A stretch of DNA of 64,000 bases from an uncultured Paracoccaceae bacterium (lineage in GTDB: Bacteria > Pseudomonadota > Alphaproteobacteria > Rhodobacterales > Rhodobacteraceae): NCBI GenBank assembly GCA_937920555.1, contig CAKZTM010000037.1, positions 1 through 64,000 of the forward strand, given 5' to 3'. The notes under the pieces are model-generated. The model saw only the letters and a program-made list of their open reading frames with translations. It did no database searches and was not told where the DNA came from. This document shows, piece after piece, positions 17,766 through 26,411 of this stretch (within the stretch, counting starts at the first letter, position 1; each line of letters starts with the position of its first letter). The position numbers and the translations under genes were made by a program.

Positions 17766-18557
17766 TCAATCCTCGAAATGACCGGCCTTGGCAAAACCGC
17801 CACCTTGAAAAATCACCGCTGGATCATCTCGGTCCACCGGCGGCTGGGCCTCAATCTTATCGCGAAACACCTCAGATGTGTCTTGCGGCTGATAGCCCAA
17901 GAAATCCGCATGAGAATTATCCCACCACATCTCCGTATTGGCCGAAACCCCGTAAATAACAGTATGTTCGACACGAGAAGCACGGAAGATCGCTTTAACC
18001 ATGCGCTCAAAATCCGCCTCTGACTGATAGGTTGCCATCATCCGCCGGTCGCGCGGCTCGGCCAGACATGACCCAATGCGGACCGCCACATTCTCGACCC
18101 GGAATTTATCCCAATAATAACTGCCCAAATTCTCCCCAAAGCACTTTGACACTCCATAAAGACTGTCGGGCCTTTGCGGGCTGCTCGCGTCTAACTTTTC
18201 GCTTCGAGGATGAAAGCCAATGGCGTGATTGGAACTGGCAAAAATGATCCTCGGGCCGCCATTACGGCGTGCCGCCTCGAACAGGTTATAGGTACCGATG
18301 ATATTGGAATTTAGGATGATCTCCCAAGTATCCTCAATGGAGCGACCCCCCAGATGCACAATACCGTTACATCCGGCCACAAGCTCGGTGACAGCGTCCA
18401 AATCCGTCAAATCGCACGGAACCACTTCCTCGCCGGGGCCTGCGGCCTGCATATCCGCCACATCAGACAGGCGCAATATATCCGCATATCCTGCCAGCCG
18501 TTTGCGCAACATGGACCCAAGTCCGCCTGCCGCACCGGTTATAAGTAGTCGCTTCAT
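17766..18557 (-). CDS. udh: Uronate dehydrogenase (NAD+), SDR/epimerase fold
   Basis: 263 residues. Rossmann motif TGAAGGLGS near residue 7, 'IVHLGG' after strand 4, catalytic Ser-Ser in FASSNH (~108-111), and Tyr134/Lys138 in YGVSK. The sequence closely follows the Agrobacterium Udh pattern: EE-VPCDL, GIVHLGG, NIIGTYNLFEAAR, YGVSKCFGENL, RIGSC, WWDNSH, FLGYQP. Udh oxidises D-galacturonate or D-glucuronate to the aldarolactone in the cytoplasm, the first step of oxidative hexuronate breakdown. Later pathway genes (aldarate dehydratase, transporters) are not in the window. Convergent with the lactonase gene across ~170 bases in which I see nothing convincing. Confidence 0.9.
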   Translation of the reverse strand: MKRLLITGAAGGLGSMLRKRLAGYADILRLSDVADMQAAGPGEEVVPCDLTDLDAVTELVAGCNGIVHLGGRSIEDTWEIILNSNIIGTYNLFEAARRNGGPRIIFASSNHAIGFHPRSEKLDASSPQRPDSLYGVSKCFGENLGSYYWDKFRVENVAVRIGSCLAEPRDRRMMATYQSEADFERMVKAIFRASRVEHTVIYGVSANTEMWWDNSHADFLGYQPQDTSEVFRDKIEAQPPVDRDDPAVIFQGGGFAKAGHFED

Positions 18558-18593
18558 ATCCGTTCCCTGCCATTGCTTTCATCGCTGACTAAC

Positions 18594-18625
18594 AAAAAAA
18601 ACGGCCCGCAGAAACCTGCGAGCCG
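18594..18625 (-). terminator. Rho-independent terminator of the H3TH-protein gene
   Basis: Read on the minus strand: CGGCTCGCAG, loop GTTT, CTGCGGGCCG, then a run of eight T residues (A run at 18594-18601 on the + strand). Ten-position stem with one mismatch. It lies 24 bases past the stop of the gene ending at 18649. Confidence 0.8.
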
Positions 18626-18648
18626 CTCTAATTTCGCTGACGCCAAAC

Positions 18649-19548
18649 TTAATAGACGTCGCCGCCATCCACACGCTTGGAAAACTCGGTTGCACCGCCT
18701 GCGGCGAGTATTTTGGCCTGCGCAACCCACTGGTCCCGGCTCACGCGCCCGGAGAAGCCTTCCAGATTGGCATCAACCCAAGCCACTTCTGAGGCCCCCC
18801 AACTTGCCACTTGGTCAAAGTGGTAAAAGCCAAGACTGTGAAGCAGTCCTTCCAGTTTAGGACCAACACCTTTGATCTGCTTGAGATCATCCGGGCGACC
18901 ATTACGAGCTGCGGTGAGCGTCGAAGGTTTGGTTCCCTCGTTGGTTCCCTCCACAACGCCGTCACCGTCGTAATCCTGTCCTTGGAACGCGGCCGGGCGC
19001 TCATGAAAGCCAGCAGCCGCTCCGACAGCAGCGGCACCTGCGCCACTGGCCGCCAATGATGCAGACTGGGAAGACAATTGCGCCTCAAGCTCTGCGATGC
19101 GACTATCTTTTTGTGTCCCCAAATTTCTGCACTGCGTAAGCTCGGCACTGAGATCAGGGCGAGCGACCAATTCAGCCTCCAACTCTTTCACGCGTCCGTC
19201 CTTCTGAGCAGCAGCTTGCTGCCAGCGCGACACCTCGCCCGATAGATCACGCGGCGCCTCTTGAACTTGCCGGGTCATGTTTGCAATCTTCTGATCGCGT
19301 TCCTCCAGATCTTGGGTAAAACGCTGCGATTCCTCGCTTTGCTTTGCACGTATCCGGCGCAACTCTTCCTCTAACGAGCTGATACGCGCCTGCTTTTCCT
19401 TTAACGTATAGCGGCTAGCCTCAAGATCAGCCGAGAGCGCAGAAACCCGCCTGCCCCACAACAACCACCCCACGAGCAAGCCCAAAAGCGCGGCCAATAG
19501 TAGCAAGATCCAAATCTCGCCTAGTAGAAAACCCCATTCCCGAAACAT
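18649..19548 (-). CDS. Membrane-anchored coiled-coil protein with C-terminal helix-hairpin-helix (H3TH) domain
   Basis: 299 residues. An N-terminal membrane helix (ILLLLAALLGLLVGWLLWG, ~12-31) is followed by a long coiled coil (~40-150), an Ala/Gly-rich linker, and a C-terminal domain (~225-299) with 'DDLKQIKGVGPKLEGLLHSL', the helix-hairpin-helix motif found in COG3743-type proteins and appended to NuoE-like proteins in this order. DNA binding is suggested by the motif but not shown. The start has a strong ribosome site AAGGGGG. It lies 24 bases after the OmpA-like gene on the same strand, so the two form an operon ended by the terminator at 18594-18625. A link between envelope and nucleoid is a speculation. 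Confidence 0.7.
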   Translation of the reverse strand: MFREWGFLLGEIWILLLLAALLGLLVGWLLWGRRVSALSADLEASRYTLKEKQARISSLEEELRRIRAKQSEESQRFTQDLEERDQKIANMTRQVQEAPRDLSGEVSRWQQAAAQKDGRVKELEAELVARPDLSAELTQCRNLGTQKDSRIAELEAQLSSQSASLAASGAGAAAVGAAAGFHERPAAFQGQDYDGDGVVEGTNEGTKPSTLTAARNGRPDDLKQIKGVGPKLEGLLHSLGFYHFDQVASWGASEVAWVDANLEGFSGRVSRDQWVAQAKILAAGGATEFSKRVDGGDVY

Positions 19549-19572
19549 ATCTGTCCCCCTTCATGTCTCTGT

Positions 19573-21021
19573 TTAGTTACTGATCCAGCGAATTTCTGTG
19601 CGCCGGTTTTCGGCGCGACCCTCCGCTGTCGAATTGTCCGAAATTGGCTGAGTTGCCCCCAGCCCAAGCGCGATGAGCTTGTCTTGCGGAATGCCCCGCT
19701 CAACCAAAGCGGCCACAACAGTCTGCGCCCGCGCCTCGCTGAGTTTCAAATTACTTTCGTCAGAACCCTGATTGTCCGTGTGACCCACAACTTCCGCAGT
19801 CAAATTGGCATCTCCGACACAGGTCAGTAGCAGTCCCGCGATTTCATTGACCGCCGCACGTGTTCCGAGATCCAGCTCTGCTGAATTCGGAATGAAGCTG
19901 ATATCAGCTTGCTGCAACAGCGCGTTTGACCGTGTTTCGCAAGCCTCTGCTGACACCGTAAAACTGTCAACCGGAAGCCAAAAACCGTTGCTGACCTGCT
20001 CTTGCTCGCCACTCAGCGCGTTGGTGCGCGTGACCCCGTCATCAACCGCAGCGGCGGCATTGGTCACATTCACAGCACCCGCACCGATCGTGTTTTTGAT
20101 CGACCGCATCAAAGTTCCAGTATCAACACCGGCGGCCGCCTCTCCGACCAGATCTGTATTACTATCGGTGATGCTGAAGCTGAGGGTCTCAAACTCGCTG
20201 ACCCACGGGGCCAACGCTTCGAACTTCGACATAACGGCCTCGGCGCTTCCTTGCGCACCAAGAGCCACATCGTCCTTGATCTCAGTCAAACCCAAAACTC
20301 TTGCAGCATCGCTTGTGTCAAACCCATCAGGAGCCGTGCCAGACAGTTGCGCGCCATCAATGGCGTCCAACGTCAAAGACAATTCGACGCTTTCAGGCAC
20401 CTCAATATCGCTATTTTGAGCGTAACCGGCGGGCAAGGCAGCCAGTTTGGTTTCAACCTCGCCCCGCGTGGTCGCACCAGCCGCCGCCCCTGAGATAAAG
20501 ACCGATGTGCCTTCCATGCGCATCGTGCCCGTGTCCAGCTCACCCAGCGCTCCAATGGAGGCAGTGGCCGCCCGCGCCCAATCGGCGTTGGGTTCACCAG
20601 ATGCAAGGCTCAATCCGTCACTATTTGCGTCAGGATAGGCCGCTTTGATAGCGTCCAACTGGACTGCATCAGGTGCAAACCCTGTGAGCTTCAGACCGCT
20701 ATCGGTCTTTTCTGCCTCAATGAAATAGACGTCCGCCTTGGGCAAAAGCTGTAACTCGCTATGCACCACGCGACGGCCATCAAGCCCGTCTAGTGTCGCT
20801 AGAATTTGGTCCCGCTCCGCTTCATCATGGGCAAAACCAGACACAGTGATGTCACGGCCAGAGACCGTCGTTTGCAAAGCATGACGGGTAGTGCCCGCAA
20901 GAGTTTCGGATGCACTTTCGGTAAGATGCGCCTCGATCTCCGCAGCATGGTCAGCGTGACCCCACCATCCCAGTGCTATCAGTCCAAAACCAAAAACCGC
21001 CGCTGGCAGAATTTTCCCCAT
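19573..21021 (-). CDS. OmpA family protein with BON-like repeats and peptidoglycan-binding C-terminal domain
   Basis: About 482 residues from ATG 21021, which is 8 bases after GAGGAG; ATG 21027 is possible but only 2 bases from it. N-terminal signal anchor (ILPAAVFGFGLIALGWWG), then repeated BON-like segments (~35-310; VSGRDITVSGFAHDEAERDQ is the first), then a C-terminal OmpA domain (~365-482). The latter has 'VVGHTDNQGSDESNLKLSEA' and 'RAQTVVAALVERGI', including the Asp and Arg that bind meso-diaminopimelate. It anchors an envelope structure to peptidoglycan. No beta-barrel is present. First gene of an operon with the coiled-coil protein. About 210 AT-rich bases upstream hold no gene and presumably the promoter. 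Confidence 0.85.
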   Translation of the reverse strand: MGKILPAAVFGFGLIALGWWGHADHAAEIEAHLTESASETLAGTTRHALQTTVSGRDITVSGFAHDEAERDQILATLDGLDGRRVVHSELQLLPKADVYFIEAEKTDSGLKLTGFAPDAVQLDAIKAAYPDANSDGLSLASGEPNADWARAATASIGALGELDTGTMRMEGTSVFISGAAAGATTRGEVETKLAALPAGYAQNSDIEVPESVELSLTLDAIDGAQLSGTAPDGFDTSDAARVLGLTEIKDDVALGAQGSAEAVMSKFEALAPWVSEFETLSFSITDSNTDLVGEAAAGVDTGTLMRSIKNTIGAGAVNVTNAAAAVDDGVTRTNALSGEQEQVSNGFWLPVDSFTVSAEACETRSNALLQQADISFIPNSAELDLGTRAAVNEIAGLLLTCVGDANLTAEVVGHTDNQGSDESNLKLSEARAQTVVAALVERGIPQDKLIALGLGATQPISDNSTAEGRAENRRTEIRWISN

Positions 21022-21241
21022 TTTCATCACTCCTCAGTCTTCCCTACCACGCAAGGTGGCTATGCCCGCTAATTCCGGCAATTCACTACAAAAATGTCTA
21101 AACCAAAGGGAAAGGCTAAAAAGAAATCAAAAAATAGATAGCAGATCACGACAATATTGGTTTGTTTGACTTCAAACTACAACTACCTATCAAAATTTTT
21201 GCGGTTTTGTACGCCCAGTTAACCTTGTCACCAAAGCGTGA

Positions 21242-21682
21242 TTAAATCCCAGCAAACCCCAGATGCCCGGCGGACGCGCCAAGGCGAGAAACTGACGCAT
21301 CTCGCGACAAACTACGCGCCACCCGCAATCTGACCCGGCTCAAAAGTCCCCCGGTAGCCACGTCATCCATCAAACTTGCCCGAAAATTTTTCGACAACGG
21401 CGTCCAATCCACAACGTTTTCGTCGGGATTAACCGACCAGTCCCAATTTAATGTCCCCACACGTTCAAATCCGGCGAAAACGGAAAGAGAGCCGCGCGTC
21501 CCGGTGCCCAGAAAGCCTGACGCCCGCAAGTTATCCGAATGACCGTTCTTGATGCATCGCCCTTCGGCGGGCGTACCTTCGCCATCACCATCCAAGCTGC
21601 CCGTATCAAGCTGAACGTTGCAGATCGTCAGCGCACTACCGCCAGCTTCGACAACAAATTCGACGAGTGGGATCTTTTTCAT
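21242..21682 (-). CDS. Hypothetical protein, divergent from the Crp/Fnr regulator
   Basis: 146 residues from ATG 21682, preceded by AAAGGA at a proper distance; the frame is open to 21745 but without a ribosome site. No signal peptide or membrane segment. The N-terminal half (IPLVEFVVEAGGSALTICN, then an Asp/Gly-rich stretch with one further Cys) could be a small beta-sandwich; the C-terminus has a basic helix (SRVRLRVARSLSRDA). I do not recognise the family. The CRP-type palindrome at 21771-21786 is 88 bases upstream, so it may be controlled by the neighbouring regulator. Confidence 0.6.
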   Translation of the reverse strand: MKKIPLVEFVVEAGGSALTICNVQLDTGSLDGDGEGTPAEGRCIKNGHSDNLRASGFLGTGTRGSLSVFAGFERVGTLNWDWSVNPDENVVDWTPLSKNFRASLMDDVATGGLLSRVRLRVARSLSRDASVSRLGASAGHLGFAGI

Positions 21683-21770
21683 GAGCGCAGTCCTTTCTTG
21701 GGCCATACTACCTCTTGGGGGAGGTCTTCGGTCTGGTACAACCAAAAGATATGACCACGCTCTCTTTTAC

Positions 21771-21786
21771 TGTGATGCGCATCACA
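21771..21786. promoter_or_regulatory. Perfect CRP-type operator TGTGA-N6-TCACA
   Basis: TGTGATGCGCATCACA is a 16-bp perfect palindrome identical to the CRP consensus half-sites. It lies almost midway between the divergent starts at 21682 and 21873, the second being a Crp/Fnr family regulator, so autoregulation and control of the divergent gene are both likely. Confidence 0.75.
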
Positions 21787-21872
21787 AGTTTAATGGGAAA
21801 AAACCGGTGAGCGTGTCATAGCCGGGGCGAAGCAGAATTGACCTATCGTAAAGCTGCACCCATAATGTCGTC

Positions 21873-22568
21873 ATGACAATTCAAGACGGCCAACGGCCTC
21901 AAACCAAGAGCATTCTGCTGTCCTCATTGAGCGATGAGGCGCGCGAAAAGCTCTTAGCGCGCGGCCATAAAAAGACCTATAAACGGGGCGTCACAATCTT
22001 TGCGCGTGGCCAGACCGGAACCACTATGCTGTTGATCCAATCGGGCCGGGTCGAAATAAGCGTCACAACCATTAACGGACGGAAGTCTATCTTGGAAAAT
22101 CTCGGACCGGGCGAAATTCTGGGAGAGATCGCGACGTTTGATGGCGGCGAGCGCAGCGCAGATGCTACAGCGGCCAGTGCCGTTGAGGGTCTGGCACTAT
22201 CGCGCCAAGATGTGGCAGCGTTTTTGGCTGAGTATCCCGATGCAGCCATGAGCATCATTTCCGAACTGTGTTTGCGCATTCGGCTAACCAACGAGATTGT
22301 GGAGACCAAAACCAATATTGCGGCCTCCGCCCGGCTGACCCGCTGTTTGTTGCGTCTGGCGGATAAATGGGGGGCCGAGACCAAGGATGGCGACATCAAA
22401 ATCTCGCAACAGTTTTCACAGGCGGATATCGGCGAGTTCTCTGGCCTCGCCCGAGAAAACGTTAACCGCTACCTGAAGGGCTGGGAATCCGAGGGCATCC
22501 TAGGTTTTGAGGGCCGTAATATCGTCATTAAGGATTTCGAAGCGCTGGAGACGATTGCCGATTTATGA
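21873..22568 (+). CDS. Crp/Fnr family transcriptional regulator
   Basis: 231 residues. N-terminal cyclic-nucleotide-binding beta-roll (~15-135; YKRGVTIFARGQTGTTMLLI, GPGEILGEIATFDGGERSA as the phosphate-binding cassette), dimer helix, and C-terminal winged helix (~165-220; SQADIGEFSGLARENVNRYL). No Cys cluster of the FNR [4Fe-4S] type at the N-terminus, so cAMP or another small ligand is more likely than oxygen sensing. A perfect CRP-type operator is 87 bases upstream. Convergent with glpK (9 bases apart). Control of glpK by cAMP-CRP is a known theme in enterobacteria, but no site was seen in front of glpK here. Confidence 0.92.
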   Translation: MTIQDGQRPQTKSILLSSLSDEAREKLLARGHKKTYKRGVTIFARGQTGTTMLLIQSGRVEISVTTINGRKSILENLGPGEILGEIATFDGGERSADATAASAVEGLALSRQDVAAFLAEYPDAAMSIISELCLRIRLTNEIVETKTNIAASARLTRCLLRLADKWGAETKDGDIKISQQFSQADIGEFSGLARENVNRYLKGWESEGILGFEGRNIVIKDFEALETIADL

Positions 22569-22577
22569 AGCCACGCG

Positions 22578-24056
22578 TTACCGGCTTAAGGTGCGCGCAA
22601 TCGCGTCCTTCCAACCCGCATAAGCTTTGGCCCGCGTGTCTTCCGCCATGGAAGGCTCAAAGCGCCGCTCCAACATCCAACCCTTGGCGAAACCGGCTTG
22701 ATCTGGGTAAACGCCTGCCTTCATACCAGCAAGCCAAGCGGCCCCCAGCGCAGTTGTCTCCAACACTTCGGGTCGGTCCACCGGCGCACCGAGCGTGTCA
22801 GCCAAGTTCTGCATGGTCCAGTCAGAGCCCGACATGCCACCATCGACACGAAGCACCGCATCTGCACCACCAGCCCAGTCAGCCTTCATGGCCTCGTAAA
22901 GATCACGGGTCTGGTAGGCCACGCTCTCCAAAGCGGCGCGCGCAAACTCATTGGGTCCGGAGCCGCGGGTGAGACCAAAAATTGCCCCACGACAATCCGC
23001 GTCCCAATAAGGTGCACCAAGGCCGGTGAAGGCAGGCACCAAGTAAAGCGGCTGGGTCGTATCCGCCGCCTCCGCCATGACTTGGGTTTCCTTGGCATCG
23101 CCAATCAGGCCAAGCCCATCGCGGAGCCACTGCACAACAGCGCCCGCAATAAAGATCGAACCTTCAAGCGCGTAGGTGGGCTTGCCATCAAGCTGATAGG
23201 CAATGGTGGTTAAAAGCCGATTGTCCGAGCGCACCATATCCGCGCCCGTGTTCAACAGCGCAAAGCAACCGGTGCCGTAAGTCGATTTTAGCATGCCCGG
23301 CCCAAAGCAGGCCTGCCCCACAGTCGCGGCCTGCTGATCGCCCGCGACGCCTAGGATCGGCACATCCGCGCCAATCAGATCAGCGCCGCAGATACCAAAC
23401 TCGGCGGCACTGTCCAAAACCTCCGGCAGCATCTCCATCGGAATGTCCAAGAGCCCGCAAATCTCCGTGTCCCATTCGCCTTTACCAATATTGTAAAGCA
23501 TAGTCCGAGCCGCGTTGGTGGCGTCGGTAACGTGCCGCGCACCACCAGTCATCTTCCAAATCAGATAACTGTCCACAGTACCAAAGATCAGCTTGCCCGC
23601 ACGGGCCATGTCCCGCGCCCCATCGACGTGATCCAAAATCCACTTCACCTTGGTGCCCGAGAAATATGGATCAAGCAACAAACCGGTCCGCTCGGTCACC
23701 GTCGCCTCGTGACCGGCCGCTTTCAGGTCTTGGCAGATGGCTGATGTGCGGCGATCCTGCCAAACAATGGCGTTGTGAATGGGTTCGCCCGTCTCGCGGT
23801 TCCAAATGAGCGTCGTCTCTCGTTGGTTGGTGATCCCAATGGCTGCGATTTGAGCCACGTCAATACCGGCAACCGCCTCCCGGCACACTGCAACCGTAGA
23901 GTTCCATATGTCGGACGGATCATGTTCCACCCACCCTGAATTTGGGAAATGTTGTGGAAATTCCTGTTGACCGGTGGCTACAATCTTCATTGCGCTGTCA
24001 AAGACGATGGCCCGGCTGGATGTCGTTCCCTGATCAATGGCAAGAATATAGGTCAT
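22578..24056 (-). CDS. glpK: Glycerol kinase
   Basis: 492 residues from ATG 24056, preceded by GGGGAGG; the open frame continues to 24092 but the family N-terminus ([20 protein letters not shown]) starts here. FGGY kinase with the phosphate 1 motif DQGTTSSR, substrate loop WQDRRT, and the C-terminal '[19 protein letters not shown]' motif. Phosphorylates glycerol with ATP to sn-glycerol 3-phosphate in the cytoplasm. No glpF or glpD next to it; the divergent gene is gap, which acts downstream of glycerol 3-phosphate oxidation. A perfect palindrome (24218-24237) sits in the shared promoter region. Confidence 0.96.
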   Translation of the reverse strand: MTYILAIDQGTTSSRAIVFDSAMKIVATGQQEFPQHFPNSGWVEHDPSDIWNSTVAVCREAVAGIDVAQIAAIGITNQRETTLIWNRETGEPIHNAIVWQDRRTSAICQDLKAAGHEATVTERTGLLLDPYFSGTKVKWILDHVDGARDMARAGKLIFGTVDSYLIWKMTGGARHVTDATNAARTMLYNIGKGEWDTEICGLLDIPMEMLPEVLDSAAEFGICGADLIGADVPILGVAGDQQAATVGQACFGPGMLKSTYGTGCFALLNTGADMVRSDNRLLTTIAYQLDGKPTYALEGSIFIAGAVVQWLRDGLGLIGDAKETQVMAEAADTTQPLYLVPAFTGLGAPYWDADCRGAIFGLTRGSGPNEFARAALESVAYQTRDLYEAMKADWAGGADAVLRVDGGMSGSDWTMQNLADTLGAPVDRPEVLETTALGAAWLAGMKAGVYPDQAGFAKGWMLERRFEPSMAEDTRAKAYAGWKDAIARTLSR

Positions 24057-24217
24057 GGCGGCCTCCCCGGTTTTTTCAGTCACTTTAGTCAATCCGCGCG
24101 ACGCGTCCAGACCATGCCGCTCCTTGGCCGTCCCTATGGAGGCGAAATCTTAACAATCCTCAGAACATTGCTGTAAAAACATGGACTTACCAACCACTTC
24201 AAACCTTACCAACTATG

Positions 24218-24237
24218 CTACTGTGCTAGCACAGTAG
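24218..24237. promoter_or_regulatory. 20-bp perfect palindrome between glpK and gap
   Basis: CTACTGTGCTAGCACAGTAG is identical to its reverse complement. It lies 162 bases before glpK and 159 bases before gap in the 339-base divergent intergenic region, which contains no gene. It looks like a dimeric repressor or activator site; which regulator is unknown. Confidence 0.6.
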
Positions 24238-24395
24238 TGCCCAAGACGCGCAAAACCCCGCCAGATGCCTGATCACACCTCAAGATTTCAATTATATGTT
24301 GCGTCCCTACTCTGGCACTTCCCCCCCGAAGTGTCCTAAAGAGGCGCCAACGCCCACATGGGGTGCCTGTCAGAGATAAAACTAGGAGTATTTTC

Positions 24396-25394
24396 ATGGT
24401 CAAAGTTGCCATCAACGGCTTCGGTCGGATCGGGCGTAACGTTCTGCGCGCTATCGTCGAGAGCGGTAGAAAAGACATCGAAGTGGTCGCCATCAACGAT
24501 TTGGGCCCGGTCGAGACCAACGCCCACCTGCTTCAGTATGACAGTGTCCATGGACGCTTTCCGGCAAACGTCTCCGTTAAGGGTGACGCAATTGATGTGG
24601 GCTTCGGTCCGATCAAAGTGACCGCCGAGCGTGACCCCAAAGCCCTGCCTTGGGATGGGGTAGACGTAGCCCTTGAATGTACCGGCATTTTTACGGCACG
24701 CGATAAGGCCGCCATGCACCTGGAAAACGGCTCCAAGAAAGTTCTGATCTCCGCCCCCGGTGCAAATGCAGACAAAACCATCGTTTACGGCGTGAACCAT
24801 GAAACACTCACAGACGCAGACACGGTCGTTTCCAATGCGTCATGTACCACCAACTGCCTCTCACCGGTCGCAAAAGTTCTCAACGATCTGGTCGGCATCG
24901 AGAACGGCTACATGACCACAATCCACGCCTATACTGGTGACCAGCCAACACTCGACACCATGCACAAAGATCTCTACCGGGCGCGCGCTGCCGCTTTGTC
25001 GATGATCCCGACATCCACCGGCGCTGCCAAAGCGGTGGGTCTTGTTCTGCCGGAGCTGGCTGGAAAACTGCACGGCTCTGCCATTCGCGTACCCACACCG
25101 AACGTGTCGGTTGTGGATCTGAAATTCAACGCCTCCCGCGAGACTTCCGAGGAAGAGATCAACGACGCTATCCTCAAAGCCTCCCAGTCCGGTCCCCTTA
25201 AAGGCATCTTGGACTATTCTGACAAGCCGCTGGTGTCATGTGACTTCAACCACGACCCACATTCCTCGAACTTTGCCTCCGAGCAAACGAAAGTGATCGA
25301 TGGCAAGCTGGTGCGGATCCTGACGTGGTATGACAACGAATGGGGTTTTTCCAACCGTATGGCAGATACCGCTGTCTATATGGCCAAAATCTAA
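24396..25394 (+). CDS. gap: Glyceraldehyde-3-phosphate dehydrogenase, type I
   Basis: 332 residues from ATG 24396, with AGGAG at 24384-24388. N-terminal Rossmann start [18 protein letters not shown]; catalytic Cys150 in 'SNASCTTNC'; His in the '[10 protein letters not shown]' segment; C-terminal '[12 protein letters not shown]'. Length and motifs are of the NAD(P)-dependent phosphorylating enzyme that interconverts glyceraldehyde 3-phosphate and 1,3-bisphosphoglycerate in glycolysis and gluconeogenesis. Asp/Asn choice at the coenzyme-selecting loop (AINDLG) favours NAD. Single gene, ended by a terminator at 25417; no pgk follows. Confidence 0.96.
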   Translation: MVKVAINGFGRIGRNVLRAIVESGRKDIEVVAINDLGPVETNAHLLQYDSVHGRFPANVSVKGDAIDVGFGPIKVTAERDPKALPWDGVDVALECTGIFTARDKAAMHLENGSKKVLISAPGANADKTIVYGVNHETLTDADTVVSNASCTTNCLSPVAKVLNDLVGIENGYMTTIHAYTGDQPTLDTMHKDLYRARAAALSMIPTSTGAAKAVGLVLPELAGKLHGSAIRVPTPNVSVVDLKFNASRETSEEEINDAILKASQSGPLKGILDYSDKPLVSCDFNHDPHSSNFASEQTKVIDGKLVRILTWYDNEWGFSNRMADTAVYMAKI

Positions 25395-25416
25395 ACCCAA
25401 CTCACCGGCGAGACAG

Positions 25417-25449
25417 AGGCGCTCTTCGAAGGAAGGGCGCCTTTTTTAT
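25417..25449 (+). terminator. Rho-independent terminator of gap
   Basis: AGGCGC (25417-25422) pairs with GCGCCT (25438-25443) around a partly self-complementary loop, followed by TTTTT. It begins 23 bases past the gap stop codon. Confidence 0.8.
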
Positions 25450-25542
25450 CCACTCTACGGCGGTCGAAAGATACCCCGCCCTCTCAAAACAGTACCGCGA
25501 ATACGCGTTTCGCGTGCCACTTAAACACTATAAGCCTGTGCC

Positions 25543-26379
25543 ATGAGCACCTCCGTTTTTCTGATCGTCCTGTTTGCCGCGGCCCTCCACGCCACATGGA
25601 ATGCGCTCGTAAAAATCGGTCTGGACCGGTTCCGAACGATGCTCATGCTCACCGTCTCTCAAGGTGTAATGGGGCTGGTGATGATTGTCGCCTTCCCACT
25701 CCCGGCCGCCGCCGCGTGGCCTTATCTTATAGCAACCGGCCTCGTGCACACAGCCTACAAGCTGTTTCTGGCCGCAGCCTACGAGCATGGCGACCTGAGC
25801 CGTGTCTACCCGATCGCACGCGGGGCCGCTCCGATGATGGTTGCGGTTGCAGGCCTAGCCTTTCTGGCCGATCCGGTAACGGCGCTGCAATATGGCGGCA
25901 TCTTTTTGATCGGTTTGGGGATCATGATGATGGCACGCGGCATCTGGACCGGTGGGGAGGCCCGCAAACTTTTGCCGCTGGCCCTCGCCTCGGCTAGTTG
26001 CACAGCGACCTACTCGATTTTGGATGGGGTCGGGGCGCGCCTGTCTTTGACCACTTCGGGCTTCACCGGTTGGATGTTTTTCTTGGACGGCGTGTTTTTT
26101 TGTACCTACGCCGTGATCACGAAGGGACAGGTCAGCTTCAAAGCCCCAGCAAAGGCTTGGGCAACAGGCACGCTCGCAGGTGCGCTTTCGCTGGGCTCGT
26201 ATTGGATCGTGATTTGGGCGATGACCCAAGCCCCCATTCAACTGGTCACAGCCCTGCGCGAAACCTCGGTTTTGTTTGCCACACTTATTGGAGTTATTTG
26301 GCTAAGGGAGCGTGCCGACCGTTCAAAGTTAGTCGCAGCGGGCCTAATCATCACGGGCCTGATCGCCATGCGGCTTTAA
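25543..26379 (+). CDS. EamA/DMT superfamily transporter
   Basis: 278 residues with nine to ten hydrophobic segments arranged as two EamA repeats (~5-135 and ~145-278). The first repeat holds 'ALHATWNALVKIG' and 'EHGDLSRVYPIARGAAPM', the second 'LRETSVLFATLIGVIWLRER', the usual end-of-repeat motif of this family. Inner-membrane exporter or importer of small metabolites; substrate cannot be predicted. Monocistronic, following the gap terminator and convergent with pcs. Confidence 0.88.
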   Translation: MSTSVFLIVLFAAALHATWNALVKIGLDRFRTMLMLTVSQGVMGLVMIVAFPLPAAAAWPYLIATGLVHTAYKLFLAAAYEHGDLSRVYPIARGAAPMMVAVAGLAFLADPVTALQYGGIFLIGLGIMMMARGIWTGGEARKLLPLALASASCTATYSILDGVGARLSLTTSGFTGWMFFLDGVFFCTYAVITKGQVSFKAPAKAWATGTLAGALSLGSYWIVIWAMTQAPIQLVTALRETSVLFATLIGVIWLRERADRSKLVAAGLIITGLIAMRL

Positions 26380-26411
26380 CCAAACAGCCATGCCGTCCAG
26401 CGCAAATCGCC

